Counted from the stretch's first letter, positions 8,245-16,882 are shown. The stretch: DNA of 64,000 nt from Alphaproteobacteria bacterium MedPE-SWcel (GCA_001874255.1 MPDC01000013.1:52856-116855); one strand, 5' to 3'. The notes: generated from the sequence alone by a model not told the origin. Made by a program: numbers and translations.

Positions 8245-8575
8245 GGTCTTGTCCGCTTTCGTCTGGTCGTTTTTTGTTTGCTCGGGTCTATTGAACGCCG
8301 CCGCCCCGCCGCGGAGAGCAGCGGGGCGAGCCGTCGTGTTGGCAGATACCAGACCCAATCGCGGGCGCAATTGCAAGGGGGCTGCGTGTGATCCGCGAGG
8401 TTTTGCTGCCTATAGCGTGTGTTTCACCTGCCTATAGCGTGTGTTTCACACAGTCACGCGCGTCTGCGGGCGGGGCGGTGCAGGCCCGGTTGGTCGTGAC
8501 CAGAACCGAACACGGCCCGGTCGGCGCGGCCCGAAATCACGGGTCAGATGGCGGGGCGCCGCAAGGAACATCAGC
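8245..8575. other. intergenic region upstream of greA
   Basis: There is no convincing gene in these 331 bases between greA and the VOC gene, both transcribed to the left. It must hold the greA promoter and the end of the VOC transcript. The only structure seen is a 22-bp direct repeat at 8407-8450. Confidence 0.6.
8407..8450. repeat. 22-bp tandem direct repeat
   Basis: Two adjacent copies of a 22-bp unit (8407-8428 and 8429-8450) differ only at the last base. The unit begins TGCCTATAGCGTGTG and ends TTTCAC. It lies upstream of greA and could contain regulatory half-sites or be a simple duplication. Confidence 0.85.
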
Positions 8576-8956
8576 TCAATCATATTGCACCAGCTCGTAT
8601 TCCACGCTGTTCTCATCCCGGAAATAAAAGCGCCGGCCGGGTTCATAGTCGCCGTGGTTCATCGGCGTGTACCCGGCTTCCTTTACCGCGGCTTCCGCGC
8701 GGTCGAGGTCATCAACGATCAGGGCGATATGGTTCAGCGCGCCTTTGGTGGAATAGGGCGCGGCTGCGTCGGCCAGTGGTTCTGCCGGATTGTAGAGCGC
8801 GATGTAGCTGTCCTTGCTGCCCACATGCACGGTGTAGCCGCCATTGATCGCAGGCCCCTGCCAGCGGATCCGCCAGCCAAAGATCTTTTCCATCCAGGCG
8901 GCGGTTTCGTCGGGATCAGAGACGCAAAGGTTCGCGTGTTCGAGAAGTGCAGTCAT
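8576..8956 (-). CDS. VOC (glyoxalase/bleomycin resistance) family protein
   Basis: A 126-residue protein with the paired beta-alpha-beta-beta-beta modules of the vicinal oxygen chelate superfamily. The first module starts LLEHANLCVSDPDETAAWMEKIFGW, and the second starts LNHIALIVDDLDRAEAAVKEAGY and ends NSVEYELVQY. Candidate metal ligands are His8, His in LNHIAL and the terminal Glu in VEYELV. The substrate is unknown; family members include glyoxalase I, dioxygenases and drug-binding proteins. It is divergent from soxR with a dyad operator between them, so it is probably a SoxR target responding to redox-cycling compounds. That regulation is inference from position. Confidence 0.88.
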   Translation of the reverse strand: MTALLEHANLCVSDPDETAAWMEKIFGWRIRWQGPAINGGYTVHVGSKDSYIALYNPAEPLADAAAPYSTKGALNHIALIVDDLDRAEAAVKEAGYTPMNHGDYEPGRRFYFRDENSVEYELVQYD

Positions 8957-9007
8957 GACAGAGGCTCCTTTTTTATTGCCTGAGTCGAACGTAATTTCTA
9001 AACCTAA

Positions 9008-9019
9008 CTTGAGCTCAAG
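9008..9019. promoter_or_regulatory. dyad operator between VOC gene and soxR, probable SoxR box
   Basis: A perfect 12-bp palindrome, CTTGAGCTCAAG, lies in the 107-bp divergent intergenic region. SoxR of enterobacteria binds an 18-bp dyad made of CCTCAAG/CTTGAGG arms, and the CTTGAG/CTCAAG arms here match the core. MerR-type regulators bind between -35 and -10 elements with a long spacer. I could not assign convincing -35/-10 hexamers. Confidence 0.65.
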
Positions 9020-9063
9020 CTATTTTTTGACCTTGCAGCATCCGTTTGGACAAGGAGGGTTTC

Positions 9064-9519
9064 ATGGCGCCATCACATGGGTTGTCGATCGGCTATCTGG
9101 CAGAGCGGACGGGGCTGGCGGTCTCGGCTATCCGCTACTACGAGGCTCAAGGCCTGCTGGAGCCCTGGCGCAATGCCGGCGGTCAGCGCAGGTTTCATCG
9201 CGCTGACATCCGTCGTCTGAGCTTCGTGATGATCGCGCAGAAATTCGGGTTCACCCTGCCGGAAATCCGCGAACAGCTGAGCAGCCTGCCCGGCAACCGG
9301 ACCCCGACCAAGGCAGATTGGGCGCGTCTGTCAGAAGGGTTCCGCCGCCACCTGGATGCGCGAATCGCGACCCTGGAAAAACTGCGCGACGATCTGGACG
9401 GCTGCATCGGTTGCGGATGCCTGTCCCTGCCGTCCTGTGCGCTCTACAATGCCGGGGATCGGGCCGCAAAAAAGGGACAGGGGCCACGGTATTTGATGGG
9501 CGACAGTCCGGACACTTGA
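9064..9519 (+). CDS. soxR: redox-sensitive transcriptional activator SoxR
   Basis: A 151-residue MerR-family regulator. The N-terminal winged helix (LSIGYLAERTGLAVSAIRYY, residues 7-26) is followed by a dimerisation helix. The C-terminal segment has Cys114, Cys117, Cys119 and Cys125 in the CX2CXCX5C spacing that binds the [2Fe-2S] cluster in SoxR. The cluster is oxidised by redox-cycling drugs, which switches target promoters on. The start is set by an AAGGAGG five bases before the ATG. The divergent VOC-family gene is the likely target; no soxS gene is present, as is usual outside enterobacteria. Confidence 0.95.
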   Translation: MAPSHGLSIGYLAERTGLAVSAIRYYEAQGLLEPWRNAGGQRRFHRADIRRLSFVMIAQKFGFTLPEIREQLSSLPGNRTPTKADWARLSEGFRRHLDARIATLEKLRDDLDGCIGCGCLSLPSCALYNAGDRAAKKGQGPRYLMGDSPDT

Positions 9520-9753
9520 CACCTCTGTCGATACGCGCCGTTATTCGCGCTTCAGACGGCAAAAACCGCAGGCCGTCTGTCGCATTTTCGGTTCTGTCCT
9601 GGAACCTACGTAGGGTATGGATTGACCTCTCCATGCTGCAACCGCTAAGCAACCGCGCAAGAATGTTGCGCTCTTCCGCAGGCGCATTTCATTTGCGCTG
9701 AATAGCCAGGGACCTGACGCGCGGGTCCATACGATAGCCAAGGAGCACCTCGA

Positions 9754-11403
9754 ATGGCCGATATTGAACGTGAAGCAATGGAATACGACGTTGTGATCGT
9801 CGGAGCCGGCCCGGCCGGACTGTCTGCCGCGATCCGCCTGAAGCAGCTCGACGAAGACCTGCAGGTCGTGGTGCTGGAGAAGGGCTCCGAGGTGGGCGCG
9901 CATATCTTGTCAGGCGCGGTGCTGGACCCCTGTGGGCTGGACGCGCTGATCCCGGACTGGAAGGAAAAAGGCGCGCCGCTGAACGTGCCGGTCAAGGACG
10001 ACAAATTCTATATGCTGGGCGAGGCGGGCGAGGTCCGTATTCCCAATGCGCCGATGCCGCCGCTGATGAACAACCACGGCAACTACATCGTTTCCATGGG
10101 CAACGTCTGCCGGTGGATGGCCGAGCAGGCCGAGGAACTGGGCGTCGAGATCTTCCCCGGCATGGCCTGTTCCGAACTGGTCTACGGCGATCAGGGCGAA
10201 GTCAAAGGCGTGGTGGCCGGTGTCTTTGGTCTGGAAGAAGATGGCTCATATGGGCCGGACACCGAGCCGGGCATGGAACTGCACGGCAAATACGTCTTCC
10301 TGTCCGAGGGGGTGCGTGGATCGCTGTCCAAGGAAGTGATCGCGAAATACGGGCTTGCCGATGGCAAGGAGGTTCAGAAATACGGCGTCGGCATGAAAGA
10401 GATCTGGGAGATCGACCCTGCCAAGCACAAGGAGGGCTCTGTCACCCATACGATGGGCTGGCCGCTGAATTCCAACGCAGGCGGCGGGTCGTTCATCTAC
10501 CACCTTGATAACAATCAGGTCTATGTGGGGTTCGTGGTGCATCTGAACTACAAGAACCCGCATCTCTACCCCTATATGGAATTCCAGCGCTTCAAGCACC
10601 ATCCGATGGTCGCGGAGCTGTTGAAGGGCGGCAAACGCGTTGCCTATGGCGCCCGGGCGATTACCGAGGGCGGCTATCAGTCGATGCCGAAGTTGACCTT
10701 TCCGGGCGGCGCATTGCTGGGCTGTTCTGCGGGCATGGTCAACGTGCCGCGCATCAAGGGCAACCACAACGCCATGCTGTCGGGCAAAGCCGCCGCCGAA
10801 GCCGCCTATGATGCGATCCAGGCCGGACGGGCTGCGGATGAGCTGACGGAATACGAGGCCGAGGTCCGCGAAGGGGCAATTGGCAAAGACCTGAAGCTGG
10901 TGCGCAACGTCAAACCGATGTGGTCCAAATGGGGTCTGATGGCGTCCCTGGCCTTTGGAGGCCTTGATATGTGGACCAACACGCTGTTCGGGGTGTCTCT
11001 CTTTGGCACGCTGGGGCATGGCAAGAACGACGCCCAATCCACCGAGCCCGCAGATCAGCACAAACCGATCGACTATCCCAAACCCGATGGGATCCTGTCC
11101 TTTGACCGGCTGACCAACGTGTCCTTTGCCGCCACCAACCACGAGGAAAGCCAGCCCTGCCATCTGCGTCTGGGCAACAAGGATGTGCCGATCACGGTCA
11201 ACCTGCCGCAATTCGACGAACCGGCGCAGCGCTATTGCCCGGCGGGCGTCTACGAAGTGGTGGAAAAGAACGGCGCGCCCGAATTTGTGGTGAATTTCCA
11301 GAACTGCGTCCACTGCAAGACCTGCGATATCAAAGACCCCTCGCAGAATATCACCTGGACCACGCCACAGGGCGGCGACGGGCCCAACTACGGCAATATG
11401 TAG
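9754..11403 (+). CDS. electron transfer flavoprotein-ubiquinone oxidoreductase
   Basis: A 549-residue enzyme. The N-terminal FAD-binding loop is VVIVGAGPAGLSAAIRLKQL (about residues 10-29). The middle region carries the conserved GGYQSMPKLTFPGG and the GCSAGMVNVPRIKG motif. The C-terminal cluster domain has CPAGVYEV and NCVHCKTCDIKDPSQNI, the cysteines that ligate a [4Fe-4S] cluster. It oxidises reduced electron transfer flavoprotein and passes electrons to ubiquinone at the inner membrane, linking fatty acid, amino acid and dimethylglycine-type oxidation to respiration. It is complete at normal length. The etfAB genes are not in the window. Confidence 0.96.
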   Translation: MADIEREAMEYDVVIVGAGPAGLSAAIRLKQLDEDLQVVVLEKGSEVGAHILSGAVLDPCGLDALIPDWKEKGAPLNVPVKDDKFYMLGEAGEVRIPNAPMPPLMNNHGNYIVSMGNVCRWMAEQAEELGVEIFPGMACSELVYGDQGEVKGVVAGVFGLEEDGSYGPDTEPGMELHGKYVFLSEGVRGSLSKEVIAKYGLADGKEVQKYGVGMKEIWEIDPAKHKEGSVTHTMGWPLNSNAGGGSFIYHLDNNQVYVGFVVHLNYKNPHLYPYMEFQRFKHHPMVAELLKGGKRVAYGARAITEGGYQSMPKLTFPGGALLGCSAGMVNVPRIKGNHNAMLSGKAAAEAAYDAIQAGRAADELTEYEAEVREGAIGKDLKLVRNVKPMWSKWGLMASLAFGGLDMWTNTLFGVSLFGTLGHGKNDAQSTEPADQHKPIDYPKPDGILSFDRLTNVSFAATNHEESQPCHLRLGNKDVPITVNLPQFDEPAQRYCPAGVYEVVEKNGAPEFVVNFQNCVHCKTCDIKDPSQNITWTTPQGGDGPNYGNM

Positions 11404-11452
11404 GCGGTGAAATCGCCTTCTGGCGGGCAGATCTGCCAATCCGCATGATTTG

Positions 11453-11478
11453 ATGGGGTGCCTTCCGGGGCGCCCCAT
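11453..11478 (+). terminator. stem-loop after the ETF-ubiquinone oxidoreductase gene
   Basis: The arms ATGGGGTGCC (11453-11462) and GGCGCCCCAT (11469-11478) pair over 10 bp with one G-U pair, with a six-base loop. No long T run follows, so termination efficiency is uncertain. Confidence 0.5.
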
Positions 11479-11557
11479 TGCGGTTTGCAGGTCTGGGGGC
11501 TAGGCTCTCCGCCAGACTGTGACAGACCTTTTTCCGACCTTGTTGGGGAGTACCCTT

Positions 11558-13276
11558 GTGCCCGTTTCCTATCTCCGGACTCTGACTTGCGCGGCGGCGC
11601 TGCTCTTGGCCACTGGCCCCGTGACCCTGGCAGAGGGGCTGGCCGGTGCCTATCTGGCGGGGCGTGCGGCGACCTACGACAATGATTTCGCCGCCTCGGC
11701 GCAATACTATACCCGGGCGCTGGTCCGGGATTCGCAGAACCCGACGCTGATGGAAAACCTGCTATATGCCCGGCTGGCGCTGGGCGAGGTCGAGGCCGCC
11801 CTGCCAATTGCGCAGCGAATGTGGGACCAGGGCGAGCGCAGCCAGGTGGCCAATATCGTGATGGCAGGAAATTTCGCGCTGCAGGGTGACTATGATGCAC
11901 TCCTGCGCAGGGATGTCTCCAAATTCGAGATCAGCCCGCTGGTTGACGGCCTGCTGAATGCCTGGGCCTACATGGGGCAGGGCGCGGTGTCTCAGGCCCT
12001 GGATCAATTCGACCAGGTGGGCAAACAGGACGGGCTGCGGTTCTTCGCGACCTACCACAAGGCGTTGGCGCTGGCATCGGTCGGCGACTACGAGGGGGCG
12101 GAGGCGCTGTTTGCCGCCAATGGTGGTCAGCTGGGCCGCTCGTCGCGGCGCGCAGCCATTGCCCGCGTGCAGATCCTGTCCCAGCTTGGGCAGAATGACG
12201 CGGCGCTGACGGTTCTGGTGGACAGTTTCGGCGTCGGCTTCGACCCGGCTCTGACCGATCTGGCGGACCGGTTGGCGGCGGGCGAGGCGACGCCTTTTTC
12301 CATCGCGCCCGGTCCTCGTGCCGGCATGGCCGAGGTCTTTTACAGCCTCGGGCAGGCGCTGTCCGGCGAGGCGGCGAATGACTATGTGCTGATGTATGCC
12401 CGCATGGCGTCGGTGCTGAGCCCGGATCATATCGATGCGGTCCTGCTGAGCGCGGGCCTGCTCGATCAACTGGGCCGCTATCAGCTGTCGATTGCGACCT
12501 ACAAACAGGTCCCCCGCGACCATCCCGACTTCCACGCGGCTGAACTGGGTCGGGCCGAGGCGCTGCGCCGGGCTGCCAATCCTCAGGCCGCCGCCGAGGT
12601 TCTGGAACAGCTGGCCCGCGATTTCCCGCAGCATCTGGCGGTCCATGTGGATCTTGGCGATCTGATGCGCCAGCAGGAAGATTACGCAGGCGCCGTGGCC
12701 GCCTACAATCGGGCGCTGGATCTCAGCGAGGCCGATGCGCAAAATCGCTGGTTCCTGCTCTATGCCCGCGGGATCTGCAACGAGAGACTGAAGAACTGGG
12801 AGGCGGCAGAGGCCGATTTCCGGGCCGCGCTGGCGATTGACCCGGATCAGCCGCAGGTGCTGAACTATCTCGGCTATTCACTGGTCGAACGCGAGGAAAA
12901 GCTGGACGAGGCCCTCGCCATGATCGAACGCGCCGTCACCGCCCGCCCGGAGAGCGGCTATATCGTCGATTCCCTCGGCTGGGTCCTGTACCGGCTGGGC
13001 CGCTATAGCGACGCGGTCGGCCATATGGAACGCGCCGTTGAACTGATGCCCGTAGACCCGGTGGTCAATGATCACCTCGGCGATGTCTATTGGGCGGTCG
13101 GTCGCCGTCTGGAGGCCGAGTTCCAATGGAAGCGGGCGCTTTCCTTTGTCGATCCTGACGATACCGATGCCGAGGCGGACCCGGTGCGGATCCGCCGCAA
13201 ACTCGACGTCGGTCTGGATCTGGTTTTGTCCGAGGAAGGGGCACCGCCGCTCAAGGTCGCCAATGACGACAGCTGA
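11558..13276 (+). CDS. tetratricopeptide repeat protein with signal peptide
   Basis: A 572-residue protein. The GTG start at 11558 has GGGGAG seven bases upstream and begins a signal peptide that ends near ALLLATGPVTLAEG; an earlier GTG at 11519 would place polar residues before it. At least eight degenerate TPR units follow, for example RAATYDNDFAASAQYYTRAL, EDYAGAVAAYNRALDLSE, ERLKNWEAAEADFRAALAID and YIVDSLGWVLYRLGRYSDAV. It is probably a periplasmic or membrane-attached scaffold. Proteins of this layout precede ispE in many Rhodobacteraceae. Its 3' end overlaps ispE by 14 bp. Confidence 0.88.
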   Translation: MPVSYLRTLTCAAALLLATGPVTLAEGLAGAYLAGRAATYDNDFAASAQYYTRALVRDSQNPTLMENLLYARLALGEVEAALPIAQRMWDQGERSQVANIVMAGNFALQGDYDALLRRDVSKFEISPLVDGLLNAWAYMGQGAVSQALDQFDQVGKQDGLRFFATYHKALALASVGDYEGAEALFAANGGQLGRSSRRAAIARVQILSQLGQNDAALTVLVDSFGVGFDPALTDLADRLAAGEATPFSIAPGPRAGMAEVFYSLGQALSGEAANDYVLMYARMASVLSPDHIDAVLLSAGLLDQLGRYQLSIATYKQVPRDHPDFHAAELGRAEALRRAANPQAAAEVLEQLARDFPQHLAVHVDLGDLMRQQEDYAGAVAAYNRALDLSEADAQNRWFLLYARGICNERLKNWEAAEADFRAALAIDPDQPQVLNYLGYSLVEREEKLDEALAMIERAVTARPESGYIVDSLGWVLYRLGRYSDAVGHMERAVELMPVDPVVNDHLGDVYWAVGRRLEAEFQWKRALSFVDPDDTDAEADPVRIRRKLDVGLDLVLSEEGAPPLKVANDDS

Positions 13277-14087
13277 GGTCTTTGCCCCGGCGAAGATCAA
13301 CCTGACGCTGCATGTGACAGCCCGGCGTGACGACGGCTATCACAGTCTCGACAGTCTGGTGGCCTTTGCCTCCGAAGGGGATCGTCTGCGGCTGACACCC
13401 GGCGCGGACCTGTCGCTGGAGGTGACGGGACTGTTCGCCGAGGGGGTTCCCACAGATGCGCGCAATCTGGTCTGGCAGGCGGCAGAGGGCGCAGGCTGGC
13501 GCGGGCATCTTCAGCTCGACAAGAGGCTGCCCCATGGCGCAGGCATCGGAGGAGGCTCCGCGGATGCGGCTGCCCTGCTGCGGGCGCTGAGCGCCGCGGG
13601 GGCGGAAATCCCCGAGACGCTGCCGCTGTCTCTCGGGGCGGATGTGCCGGTCTGTCTGGCTGCGGTGGCTGCGCGCATGCAGGGGATTGGCGAGCAGATC
13701 ACGGCCAGCGCCTTGCCAAAACTGCCGGCGCTTTTGGTCAACCCTGGCGTTGCGGTGCCGACCGGCGCGGTCTTTTCCGCGTTGGAGACCGCTGACAATG
13801 CCGCCATGCCCCAAATCCTGCCCAACTTTCGCGACCCGGCAGAATGTGCGGCGTGGCTGCGAACGCAGCGCAACGATCTGGAGGCGCCCGCGACCCGGCT
13901 GGCGCCGCAGATCACGCGGGTCCTGTCGGATCTGCGCGCCACGCGCGATGTCCTGATGGCTCGGATGTCTGGCTCCGGGTCAACCTGTTTCGCGCTCTAT
14001 CCCACCCTGAAAGCGGCCCATTTCGCCGCCTATGAGATCGGCACGGCGCAACCTGATTGGTGGTGTGTCGCAACCGAGCTGACCTGA
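13263..14087 (+). CDS. ispE: 4-diphosphocytidyl-2-C-methyl-D-erythritol kinase IspE
   Basis: A 274-residue GHMP kinase. The start MTTAEVFAPAKINLTLHV has the conserved PAKINL motif. The ATP-binding loop PHGAGIGGGSADAAALLRAL is at about residues 89-108, and the C-terminal MSGSGSTCFALY motif is present. It phosphorylates CDP-ME in the methylerythritol phosphate pathway of isoprenoid synthesis. It starts inside the end of the TPR gene, so translation is probably coupled. The next gene, on the other strand, makes the polyprenyl chain that uses the pathway's product. Confidence 0.95.
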   Translation: MTTAEVFAPAKINLTLHVTARRDDGYHSLDSLVAFASEGDRLRLTPGADLSLEVTGLFAEGVPTDARNLVWQAAEGAGWRGHLQLDKRLPHGAGIGGGSADAAALLRALSAAGAEIPETLPLSLGADVPVCLAAVAARMQGIGEQITASALPKLPALLVNPGVAVPTGAVFSALETADNAAMPQILPNFRDPAECAAWLRTQRNDLEAPATRLAPQITRVLSDLRATRDVLMARMSGSGSTCFALYPTLKAAHFAAYEIGTAQPDWWCVATELT

Positions 14088-14149
14088 CCTGACAGGTTGA
14101 CATGACGCCCTCGCAAGGGGGGGGCGTCAGGCGTGCAGGGGGGGCGGCC

Positions 14150-15148
14150 TCAGTTGAGGCGGGACACCACGTAATCGGCCAGCTCGATCAACAGCGTGCG
14201 GATCGGGTGATCCGGAAGGGCGTCGAGCGTGCCCTTGGCCTTGGCAGCCCAGCGGAACGCATCGGCGCGGGTGGCATCGAGGGTGGCGTATTTCGCCATC
14301 AGCGCCAGCGCGTGTTCCAGATCCCCGTCTTCCTGCCGCCCCTTCTCGATGGTACGCACCCAAAAGGCCCGCTCTTCATCGCTCGCCTGTGCAACTGCCT
14401 TGATGACCGGGAGGGTCAGTTTGCGCTCGCGGAAATCATCGCCGACATTCTTGCCGGTCTTTGCGGCATCGCCTTGATAATCGAGCAGGTCATCGGCAAT
14501 CTGAAACGCGATCCCGAGCGCGTCGCCATAGTCAAACAGGGCTTTGACTTGCTGCTCTTCTGCAGCGGCGATGACGCCCCCCACCTGGGTTGCCGCAGAA
14601 AACAGCGCTGCGGTTTTGCCACGGACCACCTGCAGGTAGATCTCTTCGGTGGTGCGCAGATCCGTGGCGGCGGTCATTTGCAGCACCTCGCCTTCTGCAA
14701 TGGTGGCAGAGGCATTGGCCAGAATATCCAGCACGCGCATGTTGTCCGTATCCACCATCAGCTGGAAACTGCGCGCAAAGAGATAGTCCCCCACAAGCAC
14801 CGAGCTTTTGTTGTCCCACAACAAATTGGCCGTCGGTCTGCCCCGCCGCTGGTTGCTTTCATCGACCACGTCGTCATGCAGCAGGGTGGCGGTATGAATG
14901 AACTCGACCGTGGCGGCGAGCTTCAGGTGGTGTTCGCCTGTGTATCCACACATGCGGGCGGCCGCCAGCGTCAGCATCGGCCGCAGGCGTTTGCCGCCGG
15001 CCTCCACCAGATGGGCGGTGACCTCGGGGATGCGTGGCGCGTGTTCAGAGGCCATCCGCTCGCGGATCAGAAGGTTTACCGCCTCCAACTCGTCCGCGAG
15101 AGTCGCGGCCAGCATTTCATGGGGCTTCTGCGTCATCACCTGGTTCAT
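14150..15148 (-). CDS. polyprenyl diphosphate synthase (probably decaprenyl, ubiquinone side chain)
   Basis: A 332-residue trans-prenyltransferase. Visible motifs are GGKRLRPMLTLAAA (about residue 53), the first Asp-rich motif LLHDDVVDESNQRRGRPTAN, and the second FQIADDLLDYQG. It condenses isopentenyl diphosphate onto an allylic primer to make the long side chain of ubiquinone. Chain length (C45 or C50) cannot be read safely from the sequence, but Q-10 is the rule in this group. The start MNQVMTQKPHEM is chosen over an in-frame extension that would run into the divergent genes. The divergent DUF2007 gene begins 57 bp away. Confidence 0.93.
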   Translation of the reverse strand: MNQVMTQKPHEMLAATLADELEAVNLLIRERMASEHAPRIPEVTAHLVEAGGKRLRPMLTLAAARMCGYTGEHHLKLAATVEFIHTATLLHDDVVDESNQRRGRPTANLLWDNKSSVLVGDYLFARSFQLMVDTDNMRVLDILANASATIAEGEVLQMTAATDLRTTEEIYLQVVRGKTAALFSAATQVGGVIAAAEEQQVKALFDYGDALGIAFQIADDLLDYQGDAAKTGKNVGDDFRERKLTLPVIKAVAQASDEERAFWVRTIEKGRQEDGDLEHALALMAKYATLDATRADAFRWAAKAKGTLDALPDHPIRTLLIELADYVVSRLN

Positions 15149-15205
15149 CACATTCCCGACTGCAAGGCTCGACAAGACCCCGGTCTTGCCCTTAGATCCG
15201 TGTAT

Positions 15206-15427
15206 ATGAAGGAACTTCTGCGCAGCACCGATCCGACGATCCTCGCCTTTGCCTCCGCCCTTCTTAACGGGGAGGGTATAGACTGCTTTGAAATGGACGT
15301 AAATATGAGCGTGCTGGAAGGTGGCATCGGAATATTTCCGCGTCGTCTTCTGGTGCATGGGGACGATCTGGCCGCCGCGCGGCGGGCCATGCAGGACAAT
15401 GATCTGCCGGTGTCGGATGATGTCTGA
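15206..15427 (+). CDS. DUF2007 domain-containing small protein
   Basis: A 73-residue protein beginning MKELLRSTDPTILAFASALL, with a later GIGIFPRRLLVHGDDLAAARRAM. This is the compact alpha/beta DUF2007 fold, sometimes described as a putative signal-transducing protein related to PII, but its role is unknown. It overlaps the start of the following TrmN6-like methyltransferase gene by 8 bp and is divergent from the polyprenyl diphosphate synthase gene. The same DUF2007-methyltransferase pairing is frequent in alphaproteobacteria, which suggests coupled expression. Confidence 0.85.
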   Translation: MKELLRSTDPTILAFASALLNGEGIDCFEMDVNMSVLEGGIGIFPRRLLVHGDDLAAARRAMQDNDLPVSDDV

Positions 15428-16208
15428 TCCGCAGGGCCTGCGCTTTTCCCCCGAAGGGCTGAGCAAAGACGGGTTTCTCGGCGGTCGCATCACCGTGTTG
15501 CAGCCGAGAAAAGGCTATCGGGCCGGGGTCGATCCGGTCCTGCTGGCGGCGGCTGCGAATGCGCGAAACGGCCAACGGGTGCTGGAGTTGGGCTGTGGTG
15601 CGGGCCAGGCCATGCTGTGCCTTGGGGCGCGGGTGGAAGGCTTGTCCCTGACCGGGGTGGAGCTGCAGCCCCCATATGCGGATCTGGCGCGCCAGAATGC
15701 CGCGGAAAACAGCCTGGACGCGACGGTCTGGACCGCGGATCTTGCCAATCTTCCGGCAGAGCTGCGCAAGCAGAGTTTTGACCACGTGATTGCCAATCCT
15801 CCGTATTACCGCGCCGGAGCGCACAGCCCGGCACAGGATGCGGGCCGCCGCACCGCGCTTGGGGAGGGGACGCCATTGGAGATGTGGATCGACATCGCCG
15901 CCCGTCGTTTGGCGCCCAAGGGCTACCTGCACATGATACAGCGGGCCGACCGGCTGCCTGACATGGTGGCGGCGGCAGCGACCCGCCTTGGGTCGGTGGA
16001 GGTCATGCCGCTTGCGCCCAGAACCGGTCGCGCGGCGGAGCTGGTCATTCTGCGGGCCCGCAAGGGCGGCCGGGCGGCCTTTCGGTTGCACGCGCCGCTG
16101 GTCCTGCATCAGGGCGAGCGCCACAGCAGCGATCATGCGGATGACTACAGTGACGCGGTCCGCGCCGTTCTGCGGGACGGCGCCGCGCTGCCCTGGCCCC
16201 AGGTTTGA
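15420..16208 (+). CDS. TrmN6-like class I SAM-dependent methyltransferase
   Basis: A 262-residue methyltransferase. SAM-binding motif I is VLELGCGAGQAMLCLGA (about residues 50-66). The catalytic motif NPPYY (about residues 122-126) marks N6-adenine or related N-methyltransferases, and the overall pattern matches TrmN6 (YfiC), which methylates A37 of tRNA1(Val). The start is ATG 15420, or the ATG immediately before at 15417. It overlaps the DUF2007 gene. Its stop codon TGA at 16206 is the first element of a perfect 14-bp repeat array. Confidence 0.82.
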   Translation: MSDPQGLRFSPEGLSKDGFLGGRITVLQPRKGYRAGVDPVLLAAAANARNGQRVLELGCGAGQAMLCLGARVEGLSLTGVELQPPYADLARQNAAENSLDATVWTADLANLPAELRKQSFDHVIANPPYYRAGAHSPAQDAGRRTALGEGTPLEMWIDIAARRLAPKGYLHMIQRADRLPDMVAAAATRLGSVEVMPLAPRTGRAAELVILRARKGGRAAFRLHAPLVLHQGERHSSDHADDYSDAVRAVLRDGAALPWPQV

Positions 16209-16262
16209 CCACTGGCGTCTGACCACTGGCGTCTGACCACCGGCGTCTGACCACCGGCATCT
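16206..16262 (+). repeat. four 14-bp tandem repeats seeded on a stop codon
   Basis: The unit TGACCACYGGCGTC begins with the gene's own stop at 16206 and repeats at 16220, 16234 and 16248. The first two copies are identical and the others differ by one or two bases. A fifth start at 16262 reads TGC. TGA therefore occurs at offsets 0, 14, 28 and 42, one in each frame and then again in frame zero. Confidence 0.95.
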
Positions 16263-16501
16263 GCGCCACGGGCAGAGGCGTGGCCCGCGGGCGCGGGGGC
16301 TTTGCGCTACCTTTGCGACACGGGCAAAACGAGCGTCTTCATTCTGCCCGGATCGGCACCGTTGCCGGCGAAAAACGGCCAAAAGATCCAATTTGCGCGA
16401 AAGAACCCACCGAAACTATGCGACTGCAGCGTGACAGGTTGAAGCGGCTGTGCTCCAATCATTATGTTGAACGCATGAAGCTTTGAAAAAGGAGGAATGA
16501 C

Positions 16502-16669
16502 ATGAGCATCAGCTCGCATCTCACCGAATTGAAGAAGAAGCACGAGCACCTCAGTTTTACAGTCGAACGGGAAGAACGGTCCCCCGCGACGGACCGAATG
16601 CACATCAAATCCCTTAAAAAGGAAAAGCTGCGTCTGAAGGACGAAATCGAGCGGCTGACCCATTCCTGA
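16502..16669 (+). CDS. YdcH family (DUF465) small protein
   Basis: A 55-residue, highly charged, helical peptide: it starts MSISSHLTELKKKHEHLSF and ends LKKEKLRLKDEIERLTHS. The pattern of a first helix with KKKHxxL and a second with KKEKLRLKDEI is that of the YdcH/DUF465 family of unknown function. An AGGAGG-type site (16491-16495) lies six bases before the ATG. It is monocistronic, with a strong terminator at 16771. Confidence 0.85.
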   Translation: MSISSHLTELKKKHEHLSFTVEREERSPATDRMHIKSLKKEKLRLKDEIERLTHS

Positions 16670-16770
16670 AAACAGGGAATGCACGGCCCGGCCTGAGCGC
16701 AGCTTCACTCGCTGCCGTTCCGGCCCGAGCCTCCGCACCATCCGGAGGCGATGAACAGTCCGATTTGGAC

Positions 16771-16799
16771 GAGGCTCTGCGTGCTGCAGGGCCTCTTTT
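16771..16799 (+). terminator. rho-independent terminator after the YdcH-like gene
   Basis: The arms GAGGCTCTGC (16771-16780) and GCAGGGCCTC (16786-16795) form a 10-bp stem with one G-U pair and a 5-base loop. Four T's follow directly. Confidence 0.75.
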
Positions 16800-16882
16800 C
16801 ATATCGGAGCCTCATATCGGAACCTCAATTGGATGCTGGTCACGGCGAGCCAGCGCGCCGGGCCAAGGTCGCGCTCCGGCGG

